Assembly (NCBI GenBank): GCA_023653245.1
Contig: JAMNXK010000008.1
Coordinates: 1-27,388 of the forward strand
Source of the DNA: Tagaea sp.
Lineage (GTDB): Bacteria; Pseudomonadota; Alphaproteobacteria; CACIAM-22H2
Length of the DNA: 27,388 nt
Direction of reading: 5' to 3'
The notes below the pieces were generated by a model. That model saw only the letters and a list, made by a program, of their open reading frames with translations, had not been told where the DNA came from and did no database searches. Both the position numbers and the translations under genes were made by a program. This document shows positions 15,494 to 23,509 of the stretch, one piece after another. Positions within the stretch are counted from its first letter, which is position 1, and each line of letters opens with the position of its first letter.

Positions 15494-16323
15494 CTTTTCA
15501 CCGCGCCCGCCGTCAGCCCGGCCACCAGGAAGCGCTGCAACGCGATCACCAGGACCAGCACCGGCAGCAGCTGGATCGTCGCGGCGGCGAAGACGGCGCC
15601 CCATTGCACGCCTTCCGCCGTGCTCAGCATTTCGCCGATCACAACCGGGGCCGTGCGCGCGTTCGAGGTCGTGAAGATGAGCGCGAAGACGTACTCGTTC
15701 CACGCGAAGACCACCACGAACAGCGTGACGGCCACCAGCCCTTGCGCGGTCAGCGGCAGGATCACGCGCCACAGGATACGGCCCAGCGAGGCGCCGTCGA
15801 TCGCTGCGGCTTCCTCGAGCTCGTAGGGAATCTGCATGACGAACGAGCGCATGATCCATGCGCCGAGACTCACGTAGAAGGCCGCGTAGAGCAGGACCAG
15901 TATCAGATGCGTGTCGTTGAGCCCCAGCGCGTTGATCGCGGGGAAGAGCGGTACCGTGACGACGATGGGCGGCAGCATCCGGATAACCAGCATGAAGAAC
16001 GCCGATCCCTGATAGGCGGCCGACTTCGCGCGCGCGTAGACGTAGCCCGCGCAGAACGAGGCGACGACGGCCAGCACGGCGGCCCCGGCGGTGACGACCA
16101 GGCTGTTCCACAGCCCCACGAAGAACTGCGGCTGGTCGCGCCATAGCGCGCGATAGCTGTCGAAGGTCGGCTCGAACACGAAGCGGAACGGGACTTCGAA
16201 GATTTCCTTGGGCTGCTTGAAGGAGGCGAGCACGACCAGCAGGATCGGCCCGAGCGACCAAATCAGAATCGCGGCGGCCCCCGCGAGCCGCGCCGCCATG
16301 GCGCCGAGACTTGGCTTAGCCAT
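15490..16323 (-). CDS. Carbohydrate ABC transporter permease (MalG type), module B
   Basis: A 277-residue inner-membrane permease with about six membrane segments. The EAA loop reads ELEEAAAIDGASLGR followed by VILPLTAQG, and the C-terminus LTAGAVKS is typical of MalG subunits. Its ATG at 16323 overlaps the stop of the MalF-type gene by eight bases, so translation is coupled. Its stop shares CTAG (15490-15493) with the stop of the convergent GMC gene. It needs an ATPase that is not encoded in this cluster. Confidence 0.9.
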   Translation of the reverse strand: MAKPSLGAMAARLAGAAAILIWSLGPILLVVLASFKQPKEIFEVPFRFVFEPTFDSYRALWRDQPQFFVGLWNSLVVTAGAAVLAVVASFCAGYVYARAKSAAYQGSAFFMLVIRMLPPIVVTVPLFPAINALGLNDTHLILVLLYAAFYVSLGAWIMRSFVMQIPYELEEAAAIDGASLGRILWRVILPLTAQGLVAVTLFVVVFAWNEYVFALIFTTSNARTAPVVIGEMLSTAEGVQWGAVFAAATIQLLPVLVLVIALQRFLVAGLTAGAVKS

Positions 16324-17212
16324 TGCGCCGCGCCTCCTTGGCCATGCGATGGAGATAGGGCATGGCGATGGCGAGCGAGAGCATGAGCATGCACACGCCC
16401 GCAGCGGACGCGATGCCGAATTCACGGTACTGGAACGTCTCCTTGTAGAGATAGATCGCCAGCACCTCGGTCAGTCGCGACGGACCGCCGCCGGTCAGCA
16501 GCCAGATCTCCGAAAAAATCCGGATCGCAAAAATGTAGCGGAACAGGATGGCGACCAGGATGGCCGGCATGATCATCGGCAGCTCGACCTTGATCAGACG
16601 CTGCCAAGCGTTCGCACCGTCGATCTGCGCCGCTTCGATCGCGTCCTTCGGGATGGTCAAGAGCGCGGCGTAGAGGATCAGGAAGGTGAACGGCATGTGG
16701 TGCCAGATCGCGATGATCGAGGCGAGGGCCAGTGCGGCGACCGGCTCGAAATCCCATTCGAGCGCGGGCAGCCCCGCTTTGGCGATCCACACGGTGAGCA
16801 GGCCCACGTCGGGCTCGAGCATGTAGCGCCACATGACGATGCCGCTGCTCTCGGTGATCGCGTAAGGCGCCAGGATCGCGGCGATCAGGTACTTGCGCCC
16901 CGGCATCCAGCCGCGCAGCAGCAACGCGATGGCGAGTCCCAGCAGGAGCTCGCCATAGACGATCACGTTGACGACGACGAACGTGTTCCAGAACGCGCGC
17001 CAGAAGGCGGGATCGGCGAACAGCTTGGCGTAGTTGGCGGCGCCGACATAGCCGGGCTCCATGCCGAAGGTCGAGCGATGGAAGCTCAGCCACACGACGT
17101 AGACCGCGGGCACGGCCAGCAGCGCCGCCAGCAGAGCCAGCGACGGCAGCAGCAATCCCGCGAACCACAAATGGCGGCCGAGCGCCGCCGAACCCCATCC
17201 GCTTCGCGTCAC
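16316..17212 (-). CDS. Carbohydrate ABC transporter permease (MalF type), module B
   Basis: A 298-residue membrane protein with about six hydrophobic segments. The N-terminal region holds GYVGAANYAKLFADPAFW, the EAA loop is AIEAAQIDGANAWQR, and LLTGGGPSRLTEV is the conserved late block of this family. The start is a GTG at 17212 embedded in the stop of the binding-protein gene (GTGA, 17209-17212). The long upstream open frame runs through the binding-protein gene in another frame and is rejected. It forms the channel with the 15490-16323 product and is the physical partner of at least the 17209-18483 binding protein. Confidence 0.89.
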   Translation of the reverse strand: MTRSGWGSAALGRHLWFAGLLLPSLALLAALLAVPAVYVVWLSFHRSTFGMEPGYVGAANYAKLFADPAFWRAFWNTFVVVNVIVYGELLLGLAIALLLRGWMPGRKYLIAAILAPYAITESSGIVMWRYMLEPDVGLLTVWIAKAGLPALEWDFEPVAALALASIIAIWHHMPFTFLILYAALLTIPKDAIEAAQIDGANAWQRLIKVELPMIMPAILVAILFRYIFAIRIFSEIWLLTGGGPSRLTEVLAIYLYKETFQYREFGIASAAGVCMLMLSLAIAMPYLHRMAKEARRNG

Positions 17213-18483
17213 GGCAGCATCGGATCGACGCGCCGCTTGACGTCGGCCATCGCCTGCTGGGGCGTCTTGCGGCCCAGCATCGCGAGGCCCAGCTCCTCCA
17301 TGAACGCGTCCATCGCGCGGCCGGCGTTCTCGAAGCTCGGCACGACCAAGCGCGCGGTGCGCAACGCGTCGCGCTCGGCTTTGGCGTAAGGCAGCAGCGC
17401 GCGCACGCGCGGATCGGCGTAGGTCGAGGGCCGCACCGGCCCGTTGCCGTTGAGCGCCGCGAGCGTGGTGCTTTCGGCGAGGCTCAGATGCTTGATGAAG
17501 CTCCACGAGCGGGCTTTGTCCCGCGCGTTGCGGGGGATGTACATCGCCCAAACCGACGTCTTGGCCGGAATGGGGTTGCCGTCGACGCCCAGCGGCAGGG
17601 GAATCGCGTCGATCTTGCCGGGGAATCGGCTGGAGGCCGGATTGTTGTGCAAGGTGAAGCGGCCGAACGGGTTGTTGGTCATCGCCGCACGGCCTTGCTG
17701 CATGTAGGTGTTGATGTCCTCGTTCTTGAGACTCATGATGTTGCGCGGGATCACGTTCTTCTGCACGAGATCGCGCAGCATCGTCACGCAGCGCACCGCG
17801 GGCGCCTGATCGACGACGCACTTGTAGTCGTCGGTGACGAAATCGCCGCCGAACCCGCGGATCCAATCGATGGGCGTGGCCGGATCCTCCATGTTCAGCA
17901 CGAAGCCGAACGTGCGCGCGCCGTCCGGGCGGTCGAAGCTGAGCCGCTCGGCGACGGCGGGTAGATCGGTCACGCTGCGCGGGCTCGCGGCCACGCCGCG
18001 CTCTTCCATGATCTGCCGGTTGACGTGCAGCCCGTGCGTGGCGTGCCGGTAAGGCATGCCGGTCACGCGGCCGCCGAAAGTGTGGGCGCGCAGCATGCCG
18101 GCGGGAATTTCCTCGAAGCCGGGAATCGGATCGCGCGCCTGCCATTCGCGCAGATCCTCGAACAGATGCGCGAATTGCGGGCCCGTGTAGCGGTCGAGCA
18201 TGAAGGCGACGTCGATCCCGCCCTGGTTCAACGAGGCTTCGCGCAGCGCGCGCTCGTTGACCGCTTCGATACCGAACGTCAGCCACTCGACTTCGGCGCC
18301 CGCGTTCGCGGCGCGCCAGGCGGCGGTCACGTCTCCGCCCGCACCCGTGGTCGCCACACCGCGATGGACCGCGTGCGCGACCACCGTGAGTTTGCCGCCG
18401 CTTTGCGCGCGCGCCGGCGCGCCCAGCGCCGCGGCGGAAACGCCGCCGGCGATTGCGGCCAGCATCCGTCGTCTGTCGAACAT
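17209..18483 (-). CDS. Carbohydrate ABC transporter substrate-binding protein, paralogue 2
   Basis: A 424-residue exported family-1 binding protein starting MFDRRRMLAAIAGGVSAAAL, a Tat-like signal ending near ARAQ. GGGAG precedes the ATG at 18483. It lies 26 bases after the GntR gene and overlaps the MalF-type start by four bases, so regulator, binding protein and both permeases appear to form one operon. It is a close paralogue of 12401-13669, with shared blocks along the whole length. Differences are concentrated in stretches likely to line the ligand pocket, for example the segment after AFMLDRY versus AFVLNGH and the middle region around residues 195-230. The ligand is unknown. Confidence 0.89.
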   Translation of the reverse strand: MFDRRRMLAAIAGGVSAAALGAPARAQSGGKLTVVAHAVHRGVATTGAGGDVTAAWRAANAGAEVEWLTFGIEAVNERALREASLNQGGIDVAFMLDRYTGPQFAHLFEDLREWQARDPIPGFEEIPAGMLRAHTFGGRVTGMPYRHATHGLHVNRQIMEERGVAASPRSVTDLPAVAERLSFDRPDGARTFGFVLNMEDPATPIDWIRGFGGDFVTDDYKCVVDQAPAVRCVTMLRDLVQKNVIPRNIMSLKNEDINTYMQQGRAAMTNNPFGRFTLHNNPASSRFPGKIDAIPLPLGVDGNPIPAKTSVWAMYIPRNARDKARSWSFIKHLSLAESTTLAALNGNGPVRPSTYADPRVRALLPYAKAERDALRTARLVVPSFENAGRAMDAFMEELGLAMLGRKTPQQAMADVKRRVDPMLP

Positions 18484-18509
18484 TGCGTTCTCCCTCTTGG
18501 GTTTTTCGT

Positions 18510-19268
18510 TCAGTCGCCGGCGCGCCGCAGTTGCGGCGTCCAGGTCAGTTGCTGACCTTCGAGCACTTCGTCGCGCGCGGCCAGGATGTGCCGCTCCATT
18601 TCGACGCGCGCGCGCTGCGGATCGCCGCTCACGATCGCGGCGAAGATCGCGCGATGCTCGGCATGGATGCGCGCCGAACGCTGAGCGAGGCCGCCGGCCG
18701 CCGTGCGGCCGTTGTCGAGCATGTTGCGCCCGACGAAGTTCGGCAGACTCTCGAGCGTACGCGTGTAGTAGGGATTCTGCGTGGCGAGCGCGATGGCGCG
18801 ATGGAAGGCGAAATTCGCGTCGGCCTGCAGCGCGAAATGCCCGGCCGCCATGAGCTCGTCCGCGCTCGCCAGCGCCTTTTCGATCGTTTCGATGTCGGCA
18901 AGCGTGCGCCGCTCGGCCGCCAAGGCCGTCGTGGCGCCTTCGACGTTCATGCGAAACTCGTAGAAGCGGATCAAATCCGCCGCCGATTGGATCGGCGGCA
19001 AGGGCAAGACGCCGGCCGTCGGACCCACCGCGACGATGGTTCCGGAGCCTTTTTGCGAGCGCACGACGCCTTCGTCGCGCAGCCGGGCGAGCGCTTCGCG
19101 CACGACCGGCCGCGAAACGCCAAAGCGCGTGGCGAGCTCGTTCTCCGGCGGCAATTTGACACCCTTGGGATACTCGCCCCGAGCGATCACGCGCCTGAGT
19201 TGCTCATAGACCGTGTCGGCCAATCGTTTGCGGCCTTCGCCGGCCTGTATTTCGGTGGATCCAATCAT
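18510..19268 (-). CDS. GntR family (FadR/FCD subfamily) transcriptional regulator, module B
   Basis: A 252-residue regulator. The winged helix-turn-helix occupies about residues 15-80 (LPPENELATRFGVSRPVVREAL, followed by the wing QKGSGTIVA). The FCD domain follows at about 98-235. Its metal ligands are largely kept: N152 in NFAFH, H156, H205 (AEHRAI) and H227 (ERHILAA), unlike the other GntR protein of the window. It heads the operon with binding protein 2 and the permeases and diverges from the FAD oxidoreductase. It probably autoregulates and controls both sides, and possibly binding protein 1, through the motif copies at 19298 and 13721. A metal-bound carboxylate or sugar-acid effector is usual for the family. 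Start ATG 19268. Confidence 0.88.
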   Translation of the reverse strand: MIGSTEIQAGEGRKRLADTVYEQLRRVIARGEYPKGVKLPPENELATRFGVSRPVVREALARLRDEGVVRSQKGSGTIVAVGPTAGVLPLPPIQSAADLIRFYEFRMNVEGATTALAAERRTLADIETIEKALASADELMAAGHFALQADANFAFHRAIALATQNPYYTRTLESLPNFVGRNMLDNGRTAAGGLAQRSARIHAEHRAIFAAIVSGDPQRARVEMERHILAARDEVLEGQQLTWTPQLRRAGD

Positions 19269-19297
19269 TCCCGAAAAGTGGCTTGCCGCGGTCGATA

Positions 19298-19314
19298 TGT
19301 CAAGCTTGCAATTT
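19298..19314. promoter_or_regulatory. Candidate operator, copy 2 of the motif shared by two module B control regions
   Basis: TGTCAAGCTTGCAATTT, 13 of 17 bases equal to 13721-13737, with the palindrome CAAGCTTG (19301-19308) at the place of CAACGTTG. As in copy 1, it includes TTGACA on the minus strand (19303-19298), a potential -35 for the GntR-led operon, although no good -10 follows. Confidence 0.4.
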
Positions 19315-19325
19315 TGAAAACAGGG

Positions 19326-19336
19326 TTGTAATACGA
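19326..19336. promoter_or_regulatory. FadR-subfamily operator-like site
   Basis: TTGTAATACGA fits the general GntR/FadR half-palindrome t.GTa.tAC.a at all its defined positions. It sits between the divergent GntR and FAD-oxidoreductase genes, 12 bases from the shared motif. It is a plausible GntR binding site but short enough to occur by chance. Confidence 0.35.
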
Positions 19337-19394
19337 GTTCGGTTTCGCAGTCGGCGCGTCCGCGCGCCTTTGGACAAGTATGGGAGTCGTCGAG

Positions 19395-20813
19395 ATGTCG
19401 AATGTCGTGGTGGTTGGGGGTGGGACGAGCGGGTTCGCGGCGGCGATCGCGGCCGCGCGCGCGCGCGCCAAGGTGAAGCTGCTCGAGCAAGGGAGCTATC
19501 TGGGCGGCACGATGACCGGCGGCTTGGTGCCCGGAATCGTTTCGCTGCGCCACCAGCCCTGGCGCGATCAGGAAACGCTCGTCGAGATGGAGACCTCCTA
19601 CGCGGGCGATCAGGTCGTCCAAGGCGTGGCGCAGGAGATGATCGACAATCTCATTCGCGCGGGCGGCGCGCACGGCGAGCCCGGCAAGGCGACCATCCGC
19701 GTGATGTTCGATCCGGAGATCGCCAAGAACGTACTCGACCGTATGGTGCGCGACGCGGGCGTGGAGATCCTCTACCAGACCAAGGTCACCGGCGTGACGC
19801 GGGCCAACGGCGCCATCGACGGCGTGCGGGTCAACTTCGGCGAGGAGCTGCCCGCCGACGTGACGATCGACGCCACTGGCGACGGGCACGTCGCCCATCT
19901 CGCCGGCGCGCGTTACGAGCAAGGCGAAGGCGGGGACAAGACCTACGTCCAGCCGATCACGATGTATTTCCTGATGGGCGGGGTCGATCTCGCCAAGACG
20001 ATCGAGTACGCCAGCTCGGGGCGCGAGGAATTCAGCCCGGGCTATCTCGCCAAGCTCAAATCGCTGTACGCCAAGGGCTTGCCGCTGACCATCCCGGGTT
20101 TCCCGCGGCTGCGCGAAGCGGCGGCGCAGAACGGCGATTATCCCTCCGCGTTCGGCTCGACGACGCTCAATCCGCGCGCGCACAACAACATCCTGCGGCC
20201 GATCTTCCGAAACGGCCGCACGCTCTACGACACGACGATGCACAACGTCGACATGGCCTACAAGGTCGACGCGACGGACATCCGTTCGCTGTCCGAAGCG
20301 ATCGGTTCGATGCGCGACTTCACCCTGCGCATGGGAGATTTCTACCGGAAATACGTACCGGGCTACGAGAACGCCTTCGTGCTGCAGATCGCCGATAGCG
20401 TCGGCGTGCGCGAGACGCGCCGGATCGTGGGCGAATACATGCTGACTGGCCAGGACGTGCTCGAGGCGCGAAGCTTCGACGATTCGATCGGCTATTGCGG
20501 GGCGACGGTGGACATCCACAACGTCGACGGCAGCAAGGCGACGCACATGAGCGCGATCCGCGGCGGGCGGCTCTATCAGATCCCCTATCGCATCCTGGTG
20601 CCCGAATCGGTCGACGGGTTGCTGGTCGCGGGGCGCTGCGTGTCGGCCGATCGGGTGGCGTGCGGTTCGATCCGCCAGCAAGCGGGCTGCATCGTCACCG
20701 GCCAAGCCGCCGGCGTGGCGGCAGCCCTCGCCGCCGGGGACGGCGTCGAGCCGCGCAAGCTCCCGGTCGCGAAGCTGCAAGCCGCTTTGCGCGGCCAAGG
20801 CGCGCAAATCTGA
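19395..20813 (+). CDS. FAD-dependent oxidoreductase (FAD_oxidored, PF12831-like)
   Basis: A 472-residue soluble flavoprotein. The N-terminal dinucleotide motif is GGGTSG (8-13) followed by E31 and the YLGGTMTGGLVPG block. The middle carries TIDATGDGHVAHLAGA. The C-terminal half has VRETRRIVGEYMLTGQDV and DGLLVAGRCVSADRVACGSIR, both characteristic of this group. The start is placed at 19395 because GGGAG lies eight bases upstream; the ATG at 19380 is an alternative. It is divergent from the GntR regulator and is followed after 40 bases by a secreted hydrolase. It probably oxidises a hydroxy acid or sugar derivative imported by module B. The reaction is not assignable. Confidence 0.86.
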   Translation: MSNVVVVGGGTSGFAAAIAAARARAKVKLLEQGSYLGGTMTGGLVPGIVSLRHQPWRDQETLVEMETSYAGDQVVQGVAQEMIDNLIRAGGAHGEPGKATIRVMFDPEIAKNVLDRMVRDAGVEILYQTKVTGVTRANGAIDGVRVNFGEELPADVTIDATGDGHVAHLAGARYEQGEGGDKTYVQPITMYFLMGGVDLAKTIEYASSGREEFSPGYLAKLKSLYAKGLPLTIPGFPRLREAAAQNGDYPSAFGSTTLNPRAHNNILRPIFRNGRTLYDTTMHNVDMAYKVDATDIRSLSEAIGSMRDFTLRMGDFYRKYVPGYENAFVLQIADSVGVRETRRIVGEYMLTGQDVLEARSFDDSIGYCGATVDIHNVDGSKATHMSAIRGGRLYQIPYRILVPESVDGLLVAGRCVSADRVACGSIRQQAGCIVTGQAAGVAAALAAGDGVEPRKLPVAKLQAALRGQGAQI

Positions 20814-20819
20814 AAACGA

Positions 20820-20837
20820 CCGGCGCGCCCGCGCCGG
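20820..20837. other. Intercistronic GC hairpin
   Basis: CCGGCGCG (20820-20827) and CGCGCCGG (20830-20837) form a perfect stem in the 40-base gap between the FAD oxidoreductase and the hydrolase, directly before the hydrolase ribosome site GGGGGGAG. It has no T-run, so it is more likely to tune stability or translation than to terminate. Confidence 0.35.
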
Positions 20838-20853
20838 CAGGGGGGAGACGGAC

Positions 20854-22185
20854 ATGACGATCTTGCGCGGCTTCTTGGCGGCGGTTCTGACCGCGTGGTT
20901 CGCTTGCGCGCCCGCGCAAGCGCAAGGCCCGGCCGCGCCGTGGGAGGCCGAGCGCGGCCAGACGGTGCGCGGCACGACCTACGAAATCCGCCGCCCGGCG
21001 AATTGGAACGGCGTGCTGATCGGCGATCTCGACTTCGCCCAAGGCCCCGACGCGCCGCGCTTCTTGTGGATGTTGCGCGCGGGCTACGCGCTCGCCGGCA
21101 CCGCGCGCCGGGCCGACCGGCCGACCAACTACGATCCCGCGCGCGAGATCGACGATCAGGTGAGCGTGTTCGACCTGTTCGAGCGCCGGTTCGGCAAGGC
21201 GCGGCGCACGATCCAGTTCGGCCAGTCGGGCGGCGGGCACGTGGCGCTGGCGATGGCGGAATCGCGCGCGCACCGTATCGACGCCGCGGTCGTCGCTTGC
21301 GCGCACACGCCGATCTGGCTGATGAACTCGGAACTCGACGCGTGGTTCGTCCTGCGCACGCTAGTGGCGCCGTCGCTGCGCGTGATCGATCTCGAAGGCC
21401 AGAACGAGGCCGCGTTGACCGCCGCCTGGCGCGAAGCGTTGACCGCCGCGCAAGCCACGCCGATCGGCCGCGCGCGCCTCACGCTCGCGGCCGTCCTGGG
21501 GCAGTTCGCACCCTGGGCCGTGCCCGGAACGCCCGAACCCGATCCGGCCGACATGCGCGCCATGCAGAAGGCGGTGTTCGATACGCTCCACGAGCGCGCC
21601 GAGCGCGTGGGCGGGCCGGCACGTCTCATGTTCGAGCGCAGCGTGCCCGGCCAGATTTCGTGGAACGAGGGCGTGGACTACGCCGCCGTGTTGGCCGGTA
21701 CCGGCGCGGCCGCCAACGCGCTGGTGCGCGCGACCTATGCCGAGGCGGGCATGGACCCGGCGGCCGATCTTGCGGCGCTCGCCGCAGCCCCGCGCGTGCG
21801 CGCGCGGCCCGAGGCGGTGCGTTTCTGGAGCTTGCCGGGCCGCACCGTGATCGGCCGGCCGCATGTTCCCGTTTTCCGCTTCCACACCTTGGGCGACGGC
21901 GTGATCCTACCTTCGGCGATGGCGGGCTATGAGGCGCTGCTGCGCGCCAACGGCATGCTCGGCGACTATCGCGCGGCTCACGTGCGTGCGGCGGGGCATT
22001 GCACCTTCTCGCCGGCCGAGATCGCCGCGTCCATCGAGGCGACGCTCGCGCGCGTCGAGACGGGCGCTTGGGGCGACACGAGCCCCGAAGCGCTCAATCG
22101 CGCGGCCGCGCGCCTCGATCCGGGCGGCCCCGCGCGTTTCGTCGCCCATCGCCAATCCGACTTCTTTCGCGTTTGGGTGCCGTAG
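20854..22185 (+). CDS. Secreted alpha/beta hydrolase of unassigned substrate
   Basis: A 443-residue protein with a clear Sec signal (MTILRGFLAAVLTAWFACAP, then AQA before QGPAA). An alpha/beta-hydrolase triad can be read: nucleophile S125 in GQSGGG, acid D348 (HTLGDGVI) and H382 (AAGHCTF). Between about 160 and 320 lies a large helical insertion that would form a lid over the active site. It would act in the periplasm or outside, probably as an esterase or peptidase-like enzyme releasing a substrate for uptake. It is the last gene of the FAD-oxidoreductase transcript, ending before a strong terminator. I do not recognise a named family; assignment beyond the fold is unsupported. Confidence 0.8.
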   Translation: MTILRGFLAAVLTAWFACAPAQAQGPAAPWEAERGQTVRGTTYEIRRPANWNGVLIGDLDFAQGPDAPRFLWMLRAGYALAGTARRADRPTNYDPAREIDDQVSVFDLFERRFGKARRTIQFGQSGGGHVALAMAESRAHRIDAAVVACAHTPIWLMNSELDAWFVLRTLVAPSLRVIDLEGQNEAALTAAWREALTAAQATPIGRARLTLAAVLGQFAPWAVPGTPEPDPADMRAMQKAVFDTLHERAERVGGPARLMFERSVPGQISWNEGVDYAAVLAGTGAAANALVRATYAEAGMDPAADLAALAAAPRVRARPEAVRFWSLPGRTVIGRPHVPVFRFHTLGDGVILPSAMAGYEALLRANGMLGDYRAAHVRAAGHCTFSPAEIAASIEATLARVETGAWGDTSPEALNRAAARLDPGGPARFVAHRQSDFFRVWVP

Positions 22186-22232
22186 CGCCGGCTCTCCCGT
22201 CCCGCGCGCCGGCGTGTCGCCGGGACCGCCTG

Positions 22233-22270
22233 GGCCGCTTCGCCTCGCCCGCGAAGCGGCCTTCTTTTCT
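22233..22270 (+). terminator. Rho-independent terminator
   Basis: GGCCGCTTCGC (22233-22243) and GCGAAGCGGCC (22251-22261) form a perfect 11-bp stem with a 7-base loop, followed by TTCTTTTCT (22262-22270). It lies 47 bases after the hydrolase stop and separates that transcript from the LacI operon. Confidence 0.85.
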
Positions 22271-22365
22271 CCGGCGTGCGGGCCGCCGCACTTTACCCGA
22301 GCTTCTCAACTTCACCCCATCGATCCGGCCTTCCCCGGACCGGTTCGCCCTTCGCCGGCGCGGCC

Positions 22366-22398
22366 TTGACGGCCCAATATGAAACGTTTTACATTGGG
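22366..22398 (+). promoter_or_regulatory. LacI-type operator within the promoter of the lacI-like gene
   Basis: A 26-base near-perfect palindrome at 22373-22398 (arms CCCAAT and ATTGGG, centre AAACGTTT) matches its own complement at 22 of 26 positions and is centred on CG (22385/22386), as LacI/PurR-family operators are. It fills the space between a -35 box TTGACG (22366-22371) and a -10-like TACATT (22390-22395, 18-base spacing). Binding would block RNA polymerase, so autoregulation of the LacI gene and its downstream operon is likely. Confidence 0.68.
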
Positions 22399-22433
22399 CT
22401 TCGTCGTATAAATCGAAAGGCCGGCCGGGCGCC

Positions 22434-23462
22434 ATGGGGGGAATCCGAGAAGTCGCACGGCGGGCGGGCGTGTCGATCGCCACGGTATCGATCGCGCTCA
22501 GCGGCAAGCGTCCGGTCAGCGCTGAGACGCGCCGGCAAGTGCGCGAGGCGGCGCAAGCCGTCGGCTACGCGCCCAACGCCATCGCCAGCAGCCTGCGCTC
22601 GGGGCGAAGCAAACTCGTCGGCCTGATCGTTTCGGACATCGCCAACCCGTATTTCGCCGAACTCGCGCGCGCCATCGAAACGGAAGCCGCCGAGTCCGGC
22701 TACGCGGTGATCGTGTGCAACAGCAACGAGGATCCGAAACGCGAGGCCGAGCTGCTGGAGGTCTTGCGCGTCCAGCGCGTCGCGGCCGTGCTGTTCGCGC
22801 CGGCCGGCGCCGGCGGCGACTACGCCAAGTCCCTCTCCGTCCGGCATGCGGCGCCGCGCGTGGCGATCGACCGGCACGTCGAAGGTTTGGCCTGCGATCA
22901 GGTCGGGCTCGACAACCACGCGGCCGCGCGCTTGGCGGCGCTTCATTTGATCGGCTTGGGACATCGGCGTATCGCGTATGTCGGGGATCGCCCCGGCCTA
23001 TCGACCAGCGACGATCGCTTCGAGGGATTCCGCCGCGCGCTGGCGGATGCGGGAATCCCGCTCGAAGCGTCCCTTTGCCGGCGCGGGGATTTTCGCGGCG
23101 AGACCGCCTACGCCGCGGCGCGCCCGCTGTTGGCGGGCCCGCGGCCGCCGACGGCCATCGCCGCGGCCAACAACGTCCTCGCTTTGGGCGCCATGCAAAC
23201 GTTGGGCGATCTCGGTCTTCGCTGCCCGTCCGACGTTTCCGTGATCGGAATCGACGATTTCCCGTGGAGCAACGCGCTGCATCCGCGGCTGACGACCGTC
23301 GCCCAGCCGATCGCCGAGATCGGCGCCGCAGCCGTCCGTTTCGCGCTCGACCGCCTCGACGGGGCGACGGGCGCGCGCCGCAAACCGCGCCGGATCGCGC
23401 TCGCGCCGCGTCTGATCGTCCGCGACTCCTGCGCGCCGCCGGAGCGGTCCGAAACCGCATGA
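22434..23462 (+). CDS. LacI/PurR family transcriptional regulator
   Basis: A 342-residue repressor. The N-terminal helix-turn-helix reads IREVARRAGVSIATVSIALSG, and the hinge helix (AIASSLRSG) holds L54, which wedges into the CG centre of operators of this family. Residues from about 60 form the periplasmic-binding-protein-like sensor domain: LVGLIVSDIANPYF, then RFEGFRRAL and ISVIGIDDFPW-like blocks typical of PurR/RbsR relatives. It probably binds the palindrome 36 bases upstream of its ATG. It is followed 47 bases later by a peptide-type binding protein, so its inducer is probably the ligand or a breakdown product of that transport operon. Confidence 0.9.
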   Translation: MGGIREVARRAGVSIATVSIALSGKRPVSAETRRQVREAAQAVGYAPNAIASSLRSGRSKLVGLIVSDIANPYFAELARAIETEAAESGYAVIVCNSNEDPKREAELLEVLRVQRVAAVLFAPAGAGGDYAKSLSVRHAAPRVAIDRHVEGLACDQVGLDNHAAARLAALHLIGLGHRRIAYVGDRPGLSTSDDRFEGFRRALADAGIPLEASLCRRGDFRGETAYAAARPLLAGPRPPTAIAAANNVLALGAMQTLGDLGLRCPSDVSVIGIDDFPWSNALHPRLTTVAQPIAEIGAAAVRFALDRLDGATGARRKPRRIALAPRLIVRDSCAPPERSETA

Positions 23463-23509
23463 ACGCGCCGCCTTCGGGCGCCGCGAAAACGAAACCTGGG
23501 GAGGGAACA

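Noticed and set aside
13736..16261. Minus-strand open frame of 841 codons opposite the GMC gene
   Set aside because: Composition is typical of an antisense shadow in high-GC DNA, and it overlaps two well-supported genes (GMC and a permease).
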